Part shown: piece after piece, positions 32,410 to 45,827 of the stretch
Position numbering within the stretch: position 1 is the stretch's first letter
Layout of the letters: each line of letters opens with the position of its first letter
The notes under the pieces: model-generated
Database searches by the model: none
Told to the model about the DNA's origin: nothing
What the model saw: the letters and a program-made list of their open reading frames with translations, nothing else
Source of the DNA: Fagopyrum homotropicum
Taxonomy: Eukaryota > Streptophyta > Magnoliopsida > Caryophyllales > Polygonaceae
Length of the DNA stretch: 64,000 bases
Assembly (NCBI GenBank): GCA_033239125.1
Contig: BSWB01000001.1
Coordinates: 141,313,981 to 141,377,980 of the forward strand
Direction of reading: 5' to 3'
Program-made: the position numbers and the translations under genes

Positions 32410-35302
32410 TGTAACACCCCGAATCCGCGGGACTCGGGATGCTACGGGTTGGGACCTCACAATGGGTCCCGACCCTTAGCCTGACAACAATTTCACCGGA
32501 TCTTGCAACAAGGCACAAATAAAAGGCCAAAACCAAAATACATTTTTATGCAATGTTATGAAACCCGAAAATAAAAGAAAGGAAAGACTTCAGCCGTCCT
32601 TACAACAACATTAACATAATATACAAAAACAACAACACAAGGACTCCAAAACCCAAAACAATCTAAGATGTACGGGACCCCGGCTGCCCACTCCTCCGGA
32701 TCACTCGACCACATCCTAACCTGCACATCAACTACAACAATCGGTATAAAACCGTTAGCTCACATTCTAGGCATTATAAGAATAATATGGCACAAACACA
32801 CATAGGAACACAAACACACAACATGCTCATAAACATACACATCCGTTACTTATTATCTTTTTAGGTTATTCCATATCTAATCCATTCGTTCAAGTGTGAC
32901 ACGAGAGTCTTATAACTCTCGCCTCTGTCCCCGTGTAACCAACAGGAGTGTGGCAACGCCCAACCCGTATACCCTGAGGGAGTGATGAAGAAGCCCGCCC
33001 GTATACCGTGTATGGCCTGGTCGCAGAGATCCCCCCAGTCTCCCTCGGGAAACTGAGCGGTGATGTCACCGCCCGATAATAATAGTAGTAACAATGGGCC
33101 AATAAATAAGGTCAAGTAAATCCTAATCCATTTTCATGCTTAAAAGCGGTAAATACACACCACCATATACATCCAAATAAGGCATAGAAGCGGCTAAGTA
33201 AGTCTGAGGACTTACCTCATCTCAAAGCTAACCGAAACCGATAACACTCTCCGAAAGACTATAACCAAAGCCTGTACAAGACAAGGCACGATAATCAACA
33301 ACCACTCACGCAAGCTAGAAGTCCTTAGACTTATAATACTATATACTCTTATTAGGTCATACACTCCCATAAACTAGGATACTCTCCTAGCCCTCATAAA
33401 CTCACGAGATCTACTATAACCACATGCTAGAATACTTCCATCCTAACTCCACAATCTCAACAAACACACACTCACAACCTCAACAAAGCTCACATGATAA
33501 TTACACACCTCAATCCTTAGAACGTTCAAACCATCCTCAAATCCTCACCTAAAGTTCCAAGCCACTACTTGGCATTTGCCCTAAGTTATGCTAGATCCAA
33601 CCTATACCACTAAACATAACTAGATCGAGGAAGAAGGTACTCACACATGATCCAAGGTTGAAGATGATCTACGGATGTCGAGATTGGATTCGATGGCCTT
33701 TATCGGGGTGCTTCCGAACCTAAATCCAAAGCTAAACAAATTTAGCTCATACGCTAAATTTGATAGTAATATATATACGATATATTAATTTGAGGTAAAA
33801 CTCGTTTTCAAAAGCCAACATTAAAAACCCACAATACATTTTCCGGGCAATTTATACGAACATAGGAACTTGGTCATAAACCACAATTAAAATCTTTAGG
33901 GTCATAATTCGAATTTAATCCAACAAGGGCATAATTGATATTTTGTAAAACCGGGTCAATATATATAAATAAATTTTCTGCAGAGGGCATAAATACAACT
34001 TCTAAAAATTAGGGTCAAAACTGCAAATTCAAAGAAGTGGGCACAATCTGCAATTAACAATAAAATAAAGGGCCCGGTTTGAAAATAACTCAAAAGGGTC
34101 TCTAAACCCTACAGAAGAGAGTTGGCGGCGGTGGGAAGGCAGCAATCCAGCACTGGAAGCGGAAGGGGCTCCGGCGGGGCGACGATGGCTCTCTCTCAGC
34201 GGCGAGGTCGTCGGTTGTTGTAATCTCGGGGGTTGACGACTCCAATGGCTTCCTGGTGGTGATCCAGGCGGGGCGACGAAGGCAGTAGCTTCCCCCTGTT
34301 TCTTGTGTTCAGGACGCAGCAAAAAGAGGAGAGGCGAGGCTGTGTTGTTGATCCAGGCGAGGCTCAAGAGGGAGAGGCCGTTCACACTGGGAGAAGCAGA
34401 GGGGAGTCACGCGTGCGAATCAGGGCTAGGAGGCCACGGCATATAAGGCTCGACGGTGTTGTTGCAGAAAGAGAGTACAGAGAGAGATTTAAGTCTAGTC
34501 CAAAGGTGGCGATACAGGAAATCGAACGGTGGCAGGCTTTTCTCGGTGTTACCTAGGCGGTTGCAGGCGGTTCTGGTTGGTGTTGCTTCCAGAGGAAGAG
34601 AAGGAGGTCGAGGCTCAAGGAAGCGGTTACCGATATGGCCGAAAGCTCCACTGCTGCAGGTTGAGACGAAGGCGCTACAGAATCGAGAGGAAGAGGCAAG
34701 TATGTTGAACTAACAGGGGAAGAAGTAGCGGCTTGAGGTTGCTGTCTTCTTGGAAGGAGGGGGAATCAGCTCTTGGGTTAGATGTAAAGATAAGGTGAAA
34801 ACAGAGGGTGAGAGTGAGGTGTTTGCTGTGTTGATGAGGGCGAGAAGGATGTAAGGCTGCTCGCAAGATTAACAAAGAAGATGGAGACGAGGGTCAGTGC
34901 TGCTCGAGAGAAGGAGAAGCAATTGTAATGTTTGAAGAGATAACACATAGAGCAGGGGAGAGACGTGAGGGGTCGGTTACGTGTAGCAGCAAGAAACATC
35001 ATCACGCTGGGAAAGAGATGCAAAGGAGGAATGGAGAAAAAAAAATAAATAAAAAGGAAAATAGGGTAAAAGAGTAAACTCGATTAAAAGCATTCGGAAC
35101 GGGATTTTTGAATCGGAAACCATTCCCGACTTTTCCGAAAATAATAATACGGATATACGTAAACGTATCCAAAATATAAATATACTTGGGAACTATATTT
35201 TAAGTCATAAAAATACCTTTTAAAAATATTTAAGCTAATAAATATATCGATAAAATCCGAAAAAATAAAAATCGCAAACTCGCCAAAATTTGGGGCGTTA
35301 CA
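32410..35302 (-). repeat. 3' LTR of element C
   Basis: On the minus strand it begins TGTAACGCCCCAAATTTTGG at 35302 and ends GGGGTGTTACA. It has a GC-rich leader at about 34730-34080 and the intron-like module at 33215-32721. Confidence 0.94.
32721..33215 (-). other. Intron-like structured module in 3' LTR of C
   Basis: Donor hairpin GTAAGTC-CTCA-GACTTAC at 33198-33215. Second hairpin at 32902-32921 with a perfect 7-bp stem (CGAGAGT/ACTCTCG). GCTAACGG, then GTGCAG|G ending at 32721. Length is 495 nt. Confidence 0.55.
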
Positions 35303-38300
35303 TTTGATCCCCCTAAACACAAGTTTCGTCCCGAAACTTGCCACACGTCGAACTTCTCGGTCCCCAAGGCAGAGGTATGAACTCATAACTAGGAATGCTT
35401 AGACCATTCTAATCTATCTACACTAATACTACTCTAACCACCTTCGCAATATAACTATAACCGGTTATAAAACTCATTCCCGCACGGGGCGCAACAACAT
35501 ATAGCATCGCTCATATACACAACTAAGGGAAGAACTAGGTTCAACCCTTCAATTTATCAACGCTACTAGCTCAGCGTAACACTCAACCAAAGATACTATC
35601 ATCCGACTTCCTATTAGCCTCATTGGTTCTATGACGCCACTAACTCATCCAAACCGGCAAAACTTCTCGAGTCATACATGTACTTCCTAGATTGATACAC
35701 ATGAAACACATGGTGAACACTCTCTACTCTTGGCGGCAACGCCAAATTTTAAGACACTTCTCCCACTTGCGTTAAGATTTCAAAAAGGTCAATATACTGG
35801 AACTCAAATTCCTTCTCGGGTTTTTCTCAATGCAGTACAAAAGAAGATCTAACTTCCCATTTACACCGATGGTTTTGGTTCTTGTCAAACCGAACTTGAT
35901 GTTACATTTCCTCAATGCTTGTTGCAAGTTCCAAGTAACGAAGGAAGCACTTTACTCCATACTACTTCTATTAACAAAACACGTGTGCTATTACTTTTAC
36001 ATCGCTCTACAATACTCGATCAAGACCTTGTCTCGAAGAATCACTTGTACACTTCAAACCCATCGTTCCTCAAAGCAAATCAAAACCGTTGTACCAATAA
36101 ATCTCCTCTTTAACTCTCAAAACTCTATTATCAAATCTTCGTCCCATTCAATACTTCATCGTCATCCGTAGTAGGTTACCATAATTGGCGTTATACAACT
36201 CCTCCCTTCACATATCTGGTAACGCTCGGCACATCTAAGAAAACTTGTAACTTCTTTCACACCTTTCGGGGTTTGTCATCCCAAGACAACTTGTCAAACA
36301 TCTTCTCTCTTTTCAAGAGTAGACCAAAATATCTCCTCCGGGCATCATTAAGCCCATATGGAGTAACTACAACTCGTAGTGACCCTGGTTGGTCCGGAAT
36401 GCCGTACTTGCAATATTCGAGTCTTGAATTCTCAAACGGTGACACTCAAATCATAGTTAATCTTAGAAGAACTACAGACCCTTGCAACTGATCGAGTAGG
36501 TCCCCCATTCGTTGTAAGGGATACTTGTCCTTCATTGTCATCTTGCTCAACTTATAGTAGTCAATGTACAAACAGAGATGGCCGTCTCTCTCTTCGCAGA
36601 CTGGTGTCCTCTATAATACTTCAAATCAAGAATTCAAGATACACTTCCAACGTGAACTTCGAATCTTCTTAATGGTAAATCCAGCTCCCGATGCATTGGA
36701 ATCCGTTCTATCTCGGGTTCCAGCTTTTCTTCTCCCATCACATACCGTAAGGTATCGACACAATCTTGTCTTAACATTGTCAAGTGGTCTACCCCGATCT
36801 GTTGAGGTGACATCCACCGAACACGTGGTTTAATACTTCTTTAGCTGCAATGTTCACCGTCCTCTTTCAAAGATCCTTCATCTCCGGAACTCGGGAGACT
36901 TGCTCTAATAATCTTTTTATGGTTTCACACTTATGTGAAGTCATGAAGATCCTAACTGCAGGACTTAATCACGCCTTGTAATATCTAAGTATTACCTTCT
37001 TCGTATTCTATCAAAGCTTGCATCATTCCTTCGAGTAGGTGTAGAACTTACTTTTTTTTTTTTGTAACGTCCAATCGACCGTAGAGGTTCTATCCTTAAT
37101 CTTTCGTGTACTTCTTGTGCATCTCACATCGACTTCAAACTTCAAAACTTCATTCTTCCCTCACTATTGTTGGTCACCTTATGCATTTCTCGGTATTCTA
37201 TGTATAACTACAATGGAAGTCTCATCTTACGGTTGATCTACTAGCTCCCCTTACCATGATCAAACCTTAAAAGTTGTAACCCGTGGCGTTCCTCCATACG
37301 TTAATCTCATGACCTAAGAAGGTCGCGTAAGATCGTTACAATCTCCTCCTCGTAGGTCTTGTTATAACTACTTGCTTGAACTCGTTCAACAATTATTTGA
37401 TTTAAGACAAAAGCACGTCAATTGATGTACCTCCTCACTATTGACATTGATCCACCCCGAATACTCCAAGCTCTAGTTCCCGATCCTATATGTTTCCATA
37501 GTTTTGTTTACTCTTCCCGTCTACACACATCAATAGACAACCCGCACTTGTGCGTTCTCAGTTGTCACCGATTAATTTGTATCCGCCCTTCTCCGAAGTT
37601 AACGACTTGCCCTCCTACCATACTTCTATGTTACCATACTCTTGAAAGGATACCCTCTCGGAGTACTTTGTCTTATCTTCACTAGCTCATTTTACTCTGC
37701 TTTATCCCCGTTAGCTCTTTCTACGCTCCTCTCTTCCTTCCGCTTTTGTAAGATAATCATACCTATCCAACTCTCTCGTCTCATATGTCCCACCTTTATA
37801 GGCTTAACCACTCTTCATAATGTTTTGCAAATGCACTCCTCCAATATTCTGACATTAATTAGCCTCCACTCGCATCCTTCTTGGTTGATAACTTAAGTTC
37901 TTCCATCCAGCTCCTTGTTTCCTCTTTCATCTTCTAAAGATCATCCTCCTCACACACTTCCTCCTTCTTAGTGTTGATTAGTCTCATCACAATAACGGAA
38001 ATCGATTTGACTCCCACAGTAATTCCACTATGTGAATTTTCACCATGTGATCCTCCTTGTAACTCTCAAACTTCTTAATAAGTCACCCATTTAGAATCTC
38101 GCAAAGATCGTCACTACACCCTCCGGTACCTCCGTAAGCTTAACTTCCGGTTCTCGTCAATCTTTCCAGATTCTTGGACCATTCTTTTCATCTTGATTCC
38201 CATACTTAGGAGCGCCTACTGAAAAATCACCTTACTTAAAACGCCACTTTTATTCTCGAGCGAGAATGTAGTCCTCTTTACTTGATTCGCATCTTTAGTT

Positions 38301-39045
38301 CATCGACGCCGCACTTGGAAAAATCTTACCTTCGTTGTCTCTAGTTGCCTTATTGATGCTCTTTCATTGTTTCCTTGATACCACCCTCACGCCTTCATGT
38401 CGCTTTTATATTGGTATAATCTCCATCTTGGTTTCGCTTAAGTCGACACGAGGTTCTCTTTTATTTGTTTGTCCTTTGGTTACGTCATCTCTAGTCTTCT
38501 TCTTTGACGTCCTCTTAAAGGAGTCCGGGAATTCACCGGGGTGCTTGCAAAGTCTTGATGCTCAACTCGATAACTTGAGCATACTCATCTTCGTATGTAT
38601 ACTATCCTAAGCCAAAAGGCATTGTCCAAGGGGGCGATGATAGCTTTCTATCATCATAGCTATAAGGTCCATTATTACTAATATGATACTATGCATACCA
38701 TATGTTTATATAAAATATATAAAGATATAAACGTCATGCTACTACTATAAACATAATCAGTCCATAAACAATTTACAATTCAACATACAAGTATAGTCCA
38801 AACATCCTAAGTCCACATATACATATCTACATATATACACATATATATCTACATAATATAATAACCAATAACTACGTCGCCGAGATCCGCAAAGGAAGTG
38901 GTGGTCCCGTACATTCTACCCCAACTGACTCATGCACATGATTTGAAAACGAAATTCATTTCTTTAAAACTCAGAACCCTTGAGGGTTTTGTTTATTTTT
39001 ATTCGGCCTTTAGAAGATTGCGAGTGCCATTGTTGTCAACCCAGG
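35303..39045 (-). pseudogene. Decayed internal region of C with RT and integrase scraps
   Basis: A polypurine tract (AGGGGGATCAAA on the minus strand) abuts the 3' LTR at 35303-35314. Near 35830-35660 the minus strand gives FEILTQVGEVS, LPPRVESVHHVFHVYQSRKY, the integrase C-terminal pattern, with a stop inside. At 36445-36257 an RT scrap reads VVVTPYGLNDARRRYF and then jumps to KREKMFDKLSWDDKPRK, so the region that should hold YxDD is deleted. Near 36817-36700 a TDRGRPLDNVKTRLCR stretch matches the leader of A's RT remnant. The rest (about 36840-39045) is decayed gag-side sequence. Confidence 0.72.
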
Positions 39046-39057
39046 GCTCTGATACCA
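39046..39057 (-). promoter_or_regulatory. Primer-binding site of C
   Basis: TGGTATCAGAGC on the minus strand, 4 nt inside the 5' LTR. Confidence 0.93.
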
Positions 39058-39061
39058 CTTT

Positions 39062-41954
39062 TGTAACACCCCGAATCCGCGGGACTCGGGATGCTACGGG
39101 TTGGGACCTCACAATGGGTCCCGACCCTTAGCCTGACAACAATTTCACCGGATCTTGCAACAAGGCACAAATAAAAGGCCAAAACCAAAATACATTTTTA
39201 TGCAATGTTATGAAACCCGAAAATAAAAGAAAGGAAAGACTTCAGCCGTCCTTACAACAACATTAACATAATATACAAAAACAACAACACAAGGACTCCA
39301 AAACCCAAAACAATCTAAGATGTACGGGACCCCGGCTGCCCACTCCTCCGGATCACTCGACCACATCCTAACCTGCACATCAACTACAACAATCGGTATA
39401 AAACCGTTAGCTCACATTCTAGGCATTATAAGAATAATATGGCACAAACACACATAGGAACACAAACACACAACATGCTCATAAACATACACATCCGTTA
39501 CTTATTATCTTTTTAGGTTATTCCATATCTAATCCATTCGTTCAAGTGTGACACGAGAGTCTTATAACTCTCGCCTCTGTCCCCGTGTAACCAACAGGAG
39601 TGTGGCAACGCCCAACCCGTATACCCTGAGGGAGTGATGAAGAAGCCCGCCCGTATACCGTGTATGGCCTGGTCGCAGAGATCCCCCCAGTCTCCCTCGG
39701 GAAACTGAGCGGTGATGTCACCGCCCGATAATAATAGTAGTAACAATGGGCCAATAAATAAGGTCAAGTAAATCCTAATCCATTTTCATGCTTAAAAGCG
39801 GTAAATACACACCACCATATACATCCAAATAAGGCATAGAAGCGGCTAAGTAAGTCTGAGGACTTACCTCATCTCAAAGCTAACCGAAACCGATAACACT
39901 CTCCGAAAGACTATAACCAAAGCCTGTACAAGACAAGGCACGATAATCAACAACCACTCACGCAAGCTAGAAGTCCTTAGACTTATAATACTATATACTC
40001 TTATTAGGTCATACACTCCCATAAACTAGGATACTCTCCTAGCCCTCATAAACTCACGAGATCTACTATAACCACATGCTAGAATACTTCCATCCTAACT
40101 CCACAATCTCAACAAACACACACTCACAACCTCAACAAAGCTCACATGATAATTACACACCTCAATCCTTAGAACGTTCAAACCATCCTCAAATCCTCAC
40201 CTAAAGTTCCAAGCCACTACTTGGCATTTGCCCTAAGTTATGCTAGATCCAACCTATACCACTAAACATAACTAGATCGAGGAAGAAGGTACTCACACAC
40301 GATCCAAGGTTGAAGATGATCTACGGATGTCGAGATTGGATTCGATGGCCTTTATAGGGGTGCTTCCGAACCTAAATCCAAAGCTAAACAAATTTAGCTC
40401 ATACGCTAAATTTGATAGTAATATATATACGATATATTAATTTGAGGTAAAACTCGTTTTCAAAAGCCAACATTAAAAACCCACAATACATTTTCCGGGC
40501 AATTTATACGAACATAGGAACTTGGTCATAAACCACAATTAAAATCTTTAGGGTCATAATCCGAATTTAATCCAACAAGGGCATAATTGATATTTTGTAA
40601 AACCGGGTCAATATATATAAATAAATTTTCTGCAGAGGGCATAAATACAACTTCTAAAAATTAGGGTCAAAACTGCAAATTCAAAGAAGTGGGCACAATC
40701 TGCAATTAACAATAAAATAAAGGGCCCGGTTTGAAAATAACTCAAAAGGGTCTCTAAACCCTACAGAAGAGAGTTGGCGGCGGTGGGAAGGCAGCAATCC
40801 AGCACTGGAAGCGGAAGGGGCTCCGGCGGGGCGACGATGGCTCTCTCTCAGCGGCGAGGTCGTCGGTTGTTGTAATCTCGGGGGTTGACGACTCCAATGG
40901 CTTCCTGGTGGTGATCCAGGCGGGGCGACGAAGGCAGTAGCTTCCCCCTGTTTCTTGTGTTCAGGACGCAGCAAAAAGAGGAGAGGCGAGGCTGTGTTGT
41001 TGATCCAGGCGAGGCTCAAGAGGGAGAGGCCGTTCACACTGGGAGAAGCAGAGGGGAGTCACGCGTGCGAATCAGGGCTAGGAGGCCACGGCATATAAGG
41101 CTCGACGGTGTTGTTGCAGAAAGAGAGTACAGAGAGAGATTTAAGTCTAGTCCAAAGGTGGCGATACAGGAAATCGAACGGTGGCAGGCTTTTCTCGGTG
41201 TTACCTAGGCGGTTGCAGGCGGTTCTGGTTGGTGTTGCTTCCAGAGGAAGAGAAGGAGGTCGAGGCTCAAGGAAGCGGTTACCGATATGGCCGAAAGCTC
41301 CACTGCTGCAGGTTGAGACGAAGGCGCTACAGAATCGAGAGGAAGAGGCAAGTATGTTGAACTAACAGGGGAAGAAGTAGCGGCTTGAGGTTGCTGTCTT
41401 CTTGGAAGGAGGGGGAATCAGCTCTTGGGTTAGATGTAAAGATAAGGTGAAAACAGAGGGTGAGAGTGAGGTGTTTGCTGTGTTGATGAGGGCGAGAAGG
41501 ATGTAAGGCTGCTCGCAAGATTAACAAAGAAGATGGAGACGAGGGTCAGTGCTGCTCGAGAGAAGGAGAAGCAATTGTAATGTTTGAAGAGATAACACAT
41601 AGAGCAGGGGAGAGACGTGAGGGGTCGGTTACGTGTAGCAGCAAGAAACATCATCACGCTGGGAAAGAGATGCAAAGGAGGAATGGAGAAAAAAAAATAA
41701 ATAAAAAGGAAAATAGGGTAAAAGAGTAAACTCGATTAAAAGCATTCGGAACGGGATTTTTGAATCGGAAACCATTCCCGACTTTTCCGAAAATAATAAT
41801 ACGGATATACGTAAACGTATCCAAAATATAAATATACTTGGGAACTATATTTTAAGTCATAAAAATACCTTTTAAAAATATTTAAGCTAATAAATATATC
41901 GATAAAATCCGAAAAAATAAAAATCGCAAACTCGCCAAAATTTGGGGCGTTACA
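39062..41954 (-). repeat. 5' LTR of element C
   Basis: 2893 bp, about 99.9% identical by eye to the 3' LTR. The right flank is CCTCT. Confidence 0.94.
39373..39867 (-). other. Intron-like structured module in 5' LTR of C
   Basis: Donor hairpin at 39850-39867, 7-bp-stem hairpin at 39554-39573, acceptor ending at 39373. Length is 495 nt. Confidence 0.55.
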
Positions 41955-42124
41955 CCTCTTTTCATCTCCGGCTCTATTTAACATAGGAATCAATTTAAAT
42001 AAATAGAAATATATCATACAAATCAACATAAATCAGTTTAAAAGATTGTTAATGAAAAAAACATAATCGTATAATAATTGAAAATGATCAAGCAATCGTT
42101 TTAAAAAAAGGAATATATATGATA

Positions 42125-43412
42125 TGTAACACCCCGAATTCTCAGAACTCGGAGTATTACTGGTTAGGACCTCACAATGGGTCCCGACCTCAGTTTGACA
42201 ACAACATTACTAGGATCTTGCAACAAGACACAAATAAAGAAACCGAAATTCATATAAACCATGTTTTTTTTTAGTAATGAATGCAACACTGTCTAGCAGC
42301 CTAAAGTACTTAAACAAAAGGAAAGGACAACTGTCTTAACCAAAAGAAAGGAAAGACAAAAACAACCCCCAACCCCGCTCTAAGGAGTACGGAAACCCGG
42401 CTGACCACTACTTCCGGATCACTCAGCTGCTGATCTAACCTGCGGTAAATCTAAAACAACAACAAGAAGAACCGTTAGCTAGTTATCTAAATATTAGCAG
42501 AATAATAGCAGCACAAACACACTCAGATAAACATAAACACTCATCATGCTTTCAAACAAGTCCGTTTTATTATCTTGCTTTAATTTACTCGTTCACTCTA
42601 GTGATACTTATTTTGTGACACGAGGGATTCCCAAACCTCGCCTCCGCCCCCGTGTAACCATCAGGAATGGATCCGATGCATCTCACCTTGTACCTGCATG
42701 GTCTGGGTATAGAGAACCTCCCAGTCTCCTGTCAGAGCTGGGCAGTGATGTCACGAGCCGTTATACATACACTTGGGCCTTAAACGTAATAATAACAGTC
42801 GTCCTAGCAAGTTATTATTATTAAACACGCAAATAGCACACGCAACTACTATCATTCAACTAACACTCAGAAACTGGCTAAGTAAGTCGTAAGGACTTAC
42901 TTGAGTCAAATCACACTCTAACAAGTCTCATATCGGTCCGTACTCGTGGTAACTCAAAAGCCTGTCAAATAAGGCATGTGGATCAAAATCACATCCAGAT
43001 GTCCAACCTCATGCGAAGGAATTACGGAAAAAGTTCTCTCACGGTAAAAGACCATTTTACCCTTAGTGCCGAAGGTTCTCAAGTTTATTCTTAAACCTAC
43101 TAATTCCTTTTTGAACTTGTTTCCATACTTTGTGTCTCTCGGTTAGCTACTTATAGGTTATAAGTCCAAACTTGAATCCACTCGAAAAAAAAAAATAACA
43201 CTCTTCCTCCTTCCCGGTTACCATTCACTCTACTACATATTTTATTTTCCAATTCGTGCGGATATATGTACACTTACCTATATGAGTATATATATATATT
43301 CTTATGTACATTTATATATAATAGTCCCGAAATTCCAACCTATTCATATATATATTTATATCTCATTTATATCTTACCCACATTTTTATTATTATTGCAA
43401 AGCACTGTAGTG

Positions 43413-43478
<66 letters not shown>

Positions 43479-44767
43479 CACTTATACACTATACTTGTAC
43501 GTATATATATATATCTCTCAACTTCGATCTCTTACTTCTATACTTATATATATATATCCATTTCGATATTCGGTATCCTATACTTAATTATATATATATC
43601 CGTAAATTCAAACCTTCACATCAAAGTATAACTTATCTCTTTTATACTTATCATTCTATATATATATACATACTGCAGGGGTGAGGAATTCACATTTAGG
43701 CACTCCAACTACCCACCATTGTAACAAACCTACTGCAACTCCACAAACAACAGAAATTCAGCACAAGAGCGGACACTATCGGACTCACCTCGGTGTGCTT
43801 CGATCCGGTTCGGTGGCAGCCCTTCCGACGAGACACGATGTGACGAACGAAGCCGAGGTTGAGCGCTTATCCTGTCTGCAACAGTGACGATCCCGACGCC
43901 ACACCGTACTCGGATTAATAACGCTCGTTATGAAGACGGAGAGGTTCAGCCGCTCACTGTAGGTTCAAAAGGCCGGCTATCACGGTTAACTCGCTTCCGA
44001 AGCAGACGAAAAGGGAAGAAGGGCTGGAAGAGGGGGGATTAAGTTTACCTGGTTCGCAGGGTTGGTTCGCACACGAGGATCAGTGTAGCCGCGCGAGACG
44101 ACGATAGGAGGCCTTCGGCGGTGTTGCCAGTGATGCGTCTGAAGGCCGGCGGTGTGGCTGCAACACTCGAGTCTTCGGCGTGTTCGAACTCTTCGAGGCG
44201 GCTACTGTACAAGCTCTTGCAGAGGAAAGCAAGGCGGTGTATTGGCGGCTGCTGGCGTCGGCAATCGAGGGAAGGCGGACGAGGTGCGGTGGCGGCGTCT
44301 CCGGTCGAAGGCAAAAGAGGGTGCTTGTTCGTTCTTCAGCGATGGAGAGGGAAAAGAGCGATGCGGCAGACAGACGGTGAGGGTAGATTAGGGTTAGATT
44401 AGGTTAGCTTAATTAGGTTTTAATTAAAGGTTAAGAATGGGCTGGGCTGGCCGGTAGTCCGCAATACGATTGTGCCCACTTTTACTTCATTAAAACGAGT
44501 TGAAACGAAACCCGTTACTCGTATGGATCGGTAGGCATTTTGCGGAAAATTTTACGGAAATTATTTTCCGTATTAGGTAAATTATTATTTATATTTTAAA
44601 GGTACGGATTTATCTCCGGTTACACATTTTATTATTTTATATGAACTAAGATCGCATAACATGATAGAATTAAATTTCATTTTAACTTATTTAAAGGTTA
44701 GAGGTTAGCGGATCGGAATCTGGTTAAATTCCGTATTAAACGGAGTTTAAAATTTTCGGTTATTACA
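42125..44767 (-). mobile_element. Solo LTR E (group II)
   Basis: One LTR of 2643 bp with perfect TGATA duplications on both sides (42120-42124, 44768-44772) and no internal region. On the minus strand it starts TGTAATAACCGAAAATTTT and ends GGGGTGTTACA. This is the product of recombination between two LTRs of one insertion. It contains a long (AT)n run (about 43416-43475), a GC-rich leader (about 44390-43700), an imperfect copy of the group II palindrome (about 44631-44686), and the intron-like module. Confidence 0.92.
42440..42900 (-). other. Intron-like structured module in solo LTR E
   Basis: Donor hairpin GTAAGTC-CTTAC-GACTTAC (42882-42900), preceded by AA rather than AG. The hairpin at 42621-42640 has CGAGG/CCTCG, a compensated change from CGAGA/TCTCG. 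GCTAACGG, then CGCAG|G ending at 42440. Length is 461 nt. Confidence 0.5.
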
Positions 44768-44772
44768 TGATA

Positions 44773-45645
44773 ATCGTTAGAAATCGGTTCTAAGAAATTG
44801 GTCAATAAATCAATAAAATGTAAAGTTTTATAATAATTGGAAGATCATGTAATAAAATTGATTAATAAGACGAAATTAAAACTATTTAAGCATTCGATCA
44901 AAATATATGATAAAACACGTTATAATGGAAAAATATTGATCGAAAACAAAAGACGATCATAGAAGCTGAGACGGCGAAATAAAAAATCTTTGTTAATCGA
45001 TCAAAATATACGATAAAACACGTACAATAACAAGAAAATCGGAAAATTTTGAAAACGAAAGACACGATAACTTCAGAGAAGATGAGACAAAGAATTTATC
45101 AATCATTAATTAATCGATCAAATTACACTATAAAACACGTACAATAATAGGACAATTGACAGATTTACCCTTCACCAGAACCTTTTTTCATCATCTTACA
45201 TCGACAGATTTACTCTTCACCAGTCTTCCATTTAACTTATACTCAATTGCAATCAAGAAGGACATTCTTGTAATATTCACACGTTTGAGTTTCAACTGCA
45301 AGCTTCTCCTCAAGATGAGCAGTGTTGAACTGTGTGATAGAGACCCTCCTTATACACAATTCTGAATCCTCTCTCTTCATCATTCATTCTTGCTCCTTCA
45401 AATTAGTCTTTGAAGTTACGGGTTTCCTTCAAATTTAGTATAAAAGAAGAAAATCCTTGGAAAGCGGGGATATGGGTTGTTATTGCCTAGCTGAAACCTC
45501 CACCAGAGAAGAGTTGAACCTACACCATTAGAGTCTTCTCCGCTAAGCGGAAGATGATTAGGGAAAAACTTGAAGAGCTAAGCACTAATGCAGAAGCAGC
45601 AAGCACATGCCATAACAAATATCTAACCAACCCTTCTCGGATTTC
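44773..45645. repeat. Flank between E and F with diverged tandem repeats
   Basis: 44860-45150 holds about three diverged units around ATCGATCAAAATATACGAT and AAAACACGTACAATAA. The remaining part up to 45645 is ordinary-composition sequence leading into the gene remnant. It may be that gene's upstream region, but I see no clear promoter. Confidence 0.4.
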
Positions 45646-45790
45646 ATGGAGACGATTTTACAAACACTTAGTGTGTGTCACAACCTTTGTAATAACCGAA
45701 AATTTTAAGTTTCCGGTAAAGTGAAATTAAACAAAGTCCGATGAGACCATCGTAAATAAATAAATAAGTAAAATAAAACGAGTTTAGTTC

Positions 45791-45827
45791 TATCATTTTA
45801 TGTGACCTAGATTCACATAAAATGATA
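45791..45827. promoter_or_regulatory. Group II LTR palindrome in F
   Basis: TATCATTTTATGTGA, 7-nt spacer, TCACATAAAATGATA: a perfect 15-bp inverted repeat about 100 bp into the LTR. Counterparts are in G (50705-50748, 14 bp perfect), H (3958-3994, 13 bp perfect, and 3904-3941 with one mismatch) and, decayed, E. Confidence 0.65.

Larger units (their letters stand above)
32410..41954 (-). mobile_element. Full-length LTR retrotransposon C (youngest)
   Basis: Minus-strand element with two LTRs of exactly 2893 bp (39062-41954 and 32410-35302) and target duplication CCTCT (32405-32409, 41955-41959). I find only about three differences between the LTRs (near 33641, 33696 and 33911), about 0.1%. Despite this the 3.76-kb internal region is thoroughly broken, with deletions in pol. 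That is strong evidence that a coding-dead copy was mobilised. Confidence 0.95.

Noticed and set aside
43266..43631. 121-codon frame with Ile/Tyr repeats
   Set aside because: It is the translation of an (AT)n microsatellite in solo LTR E.
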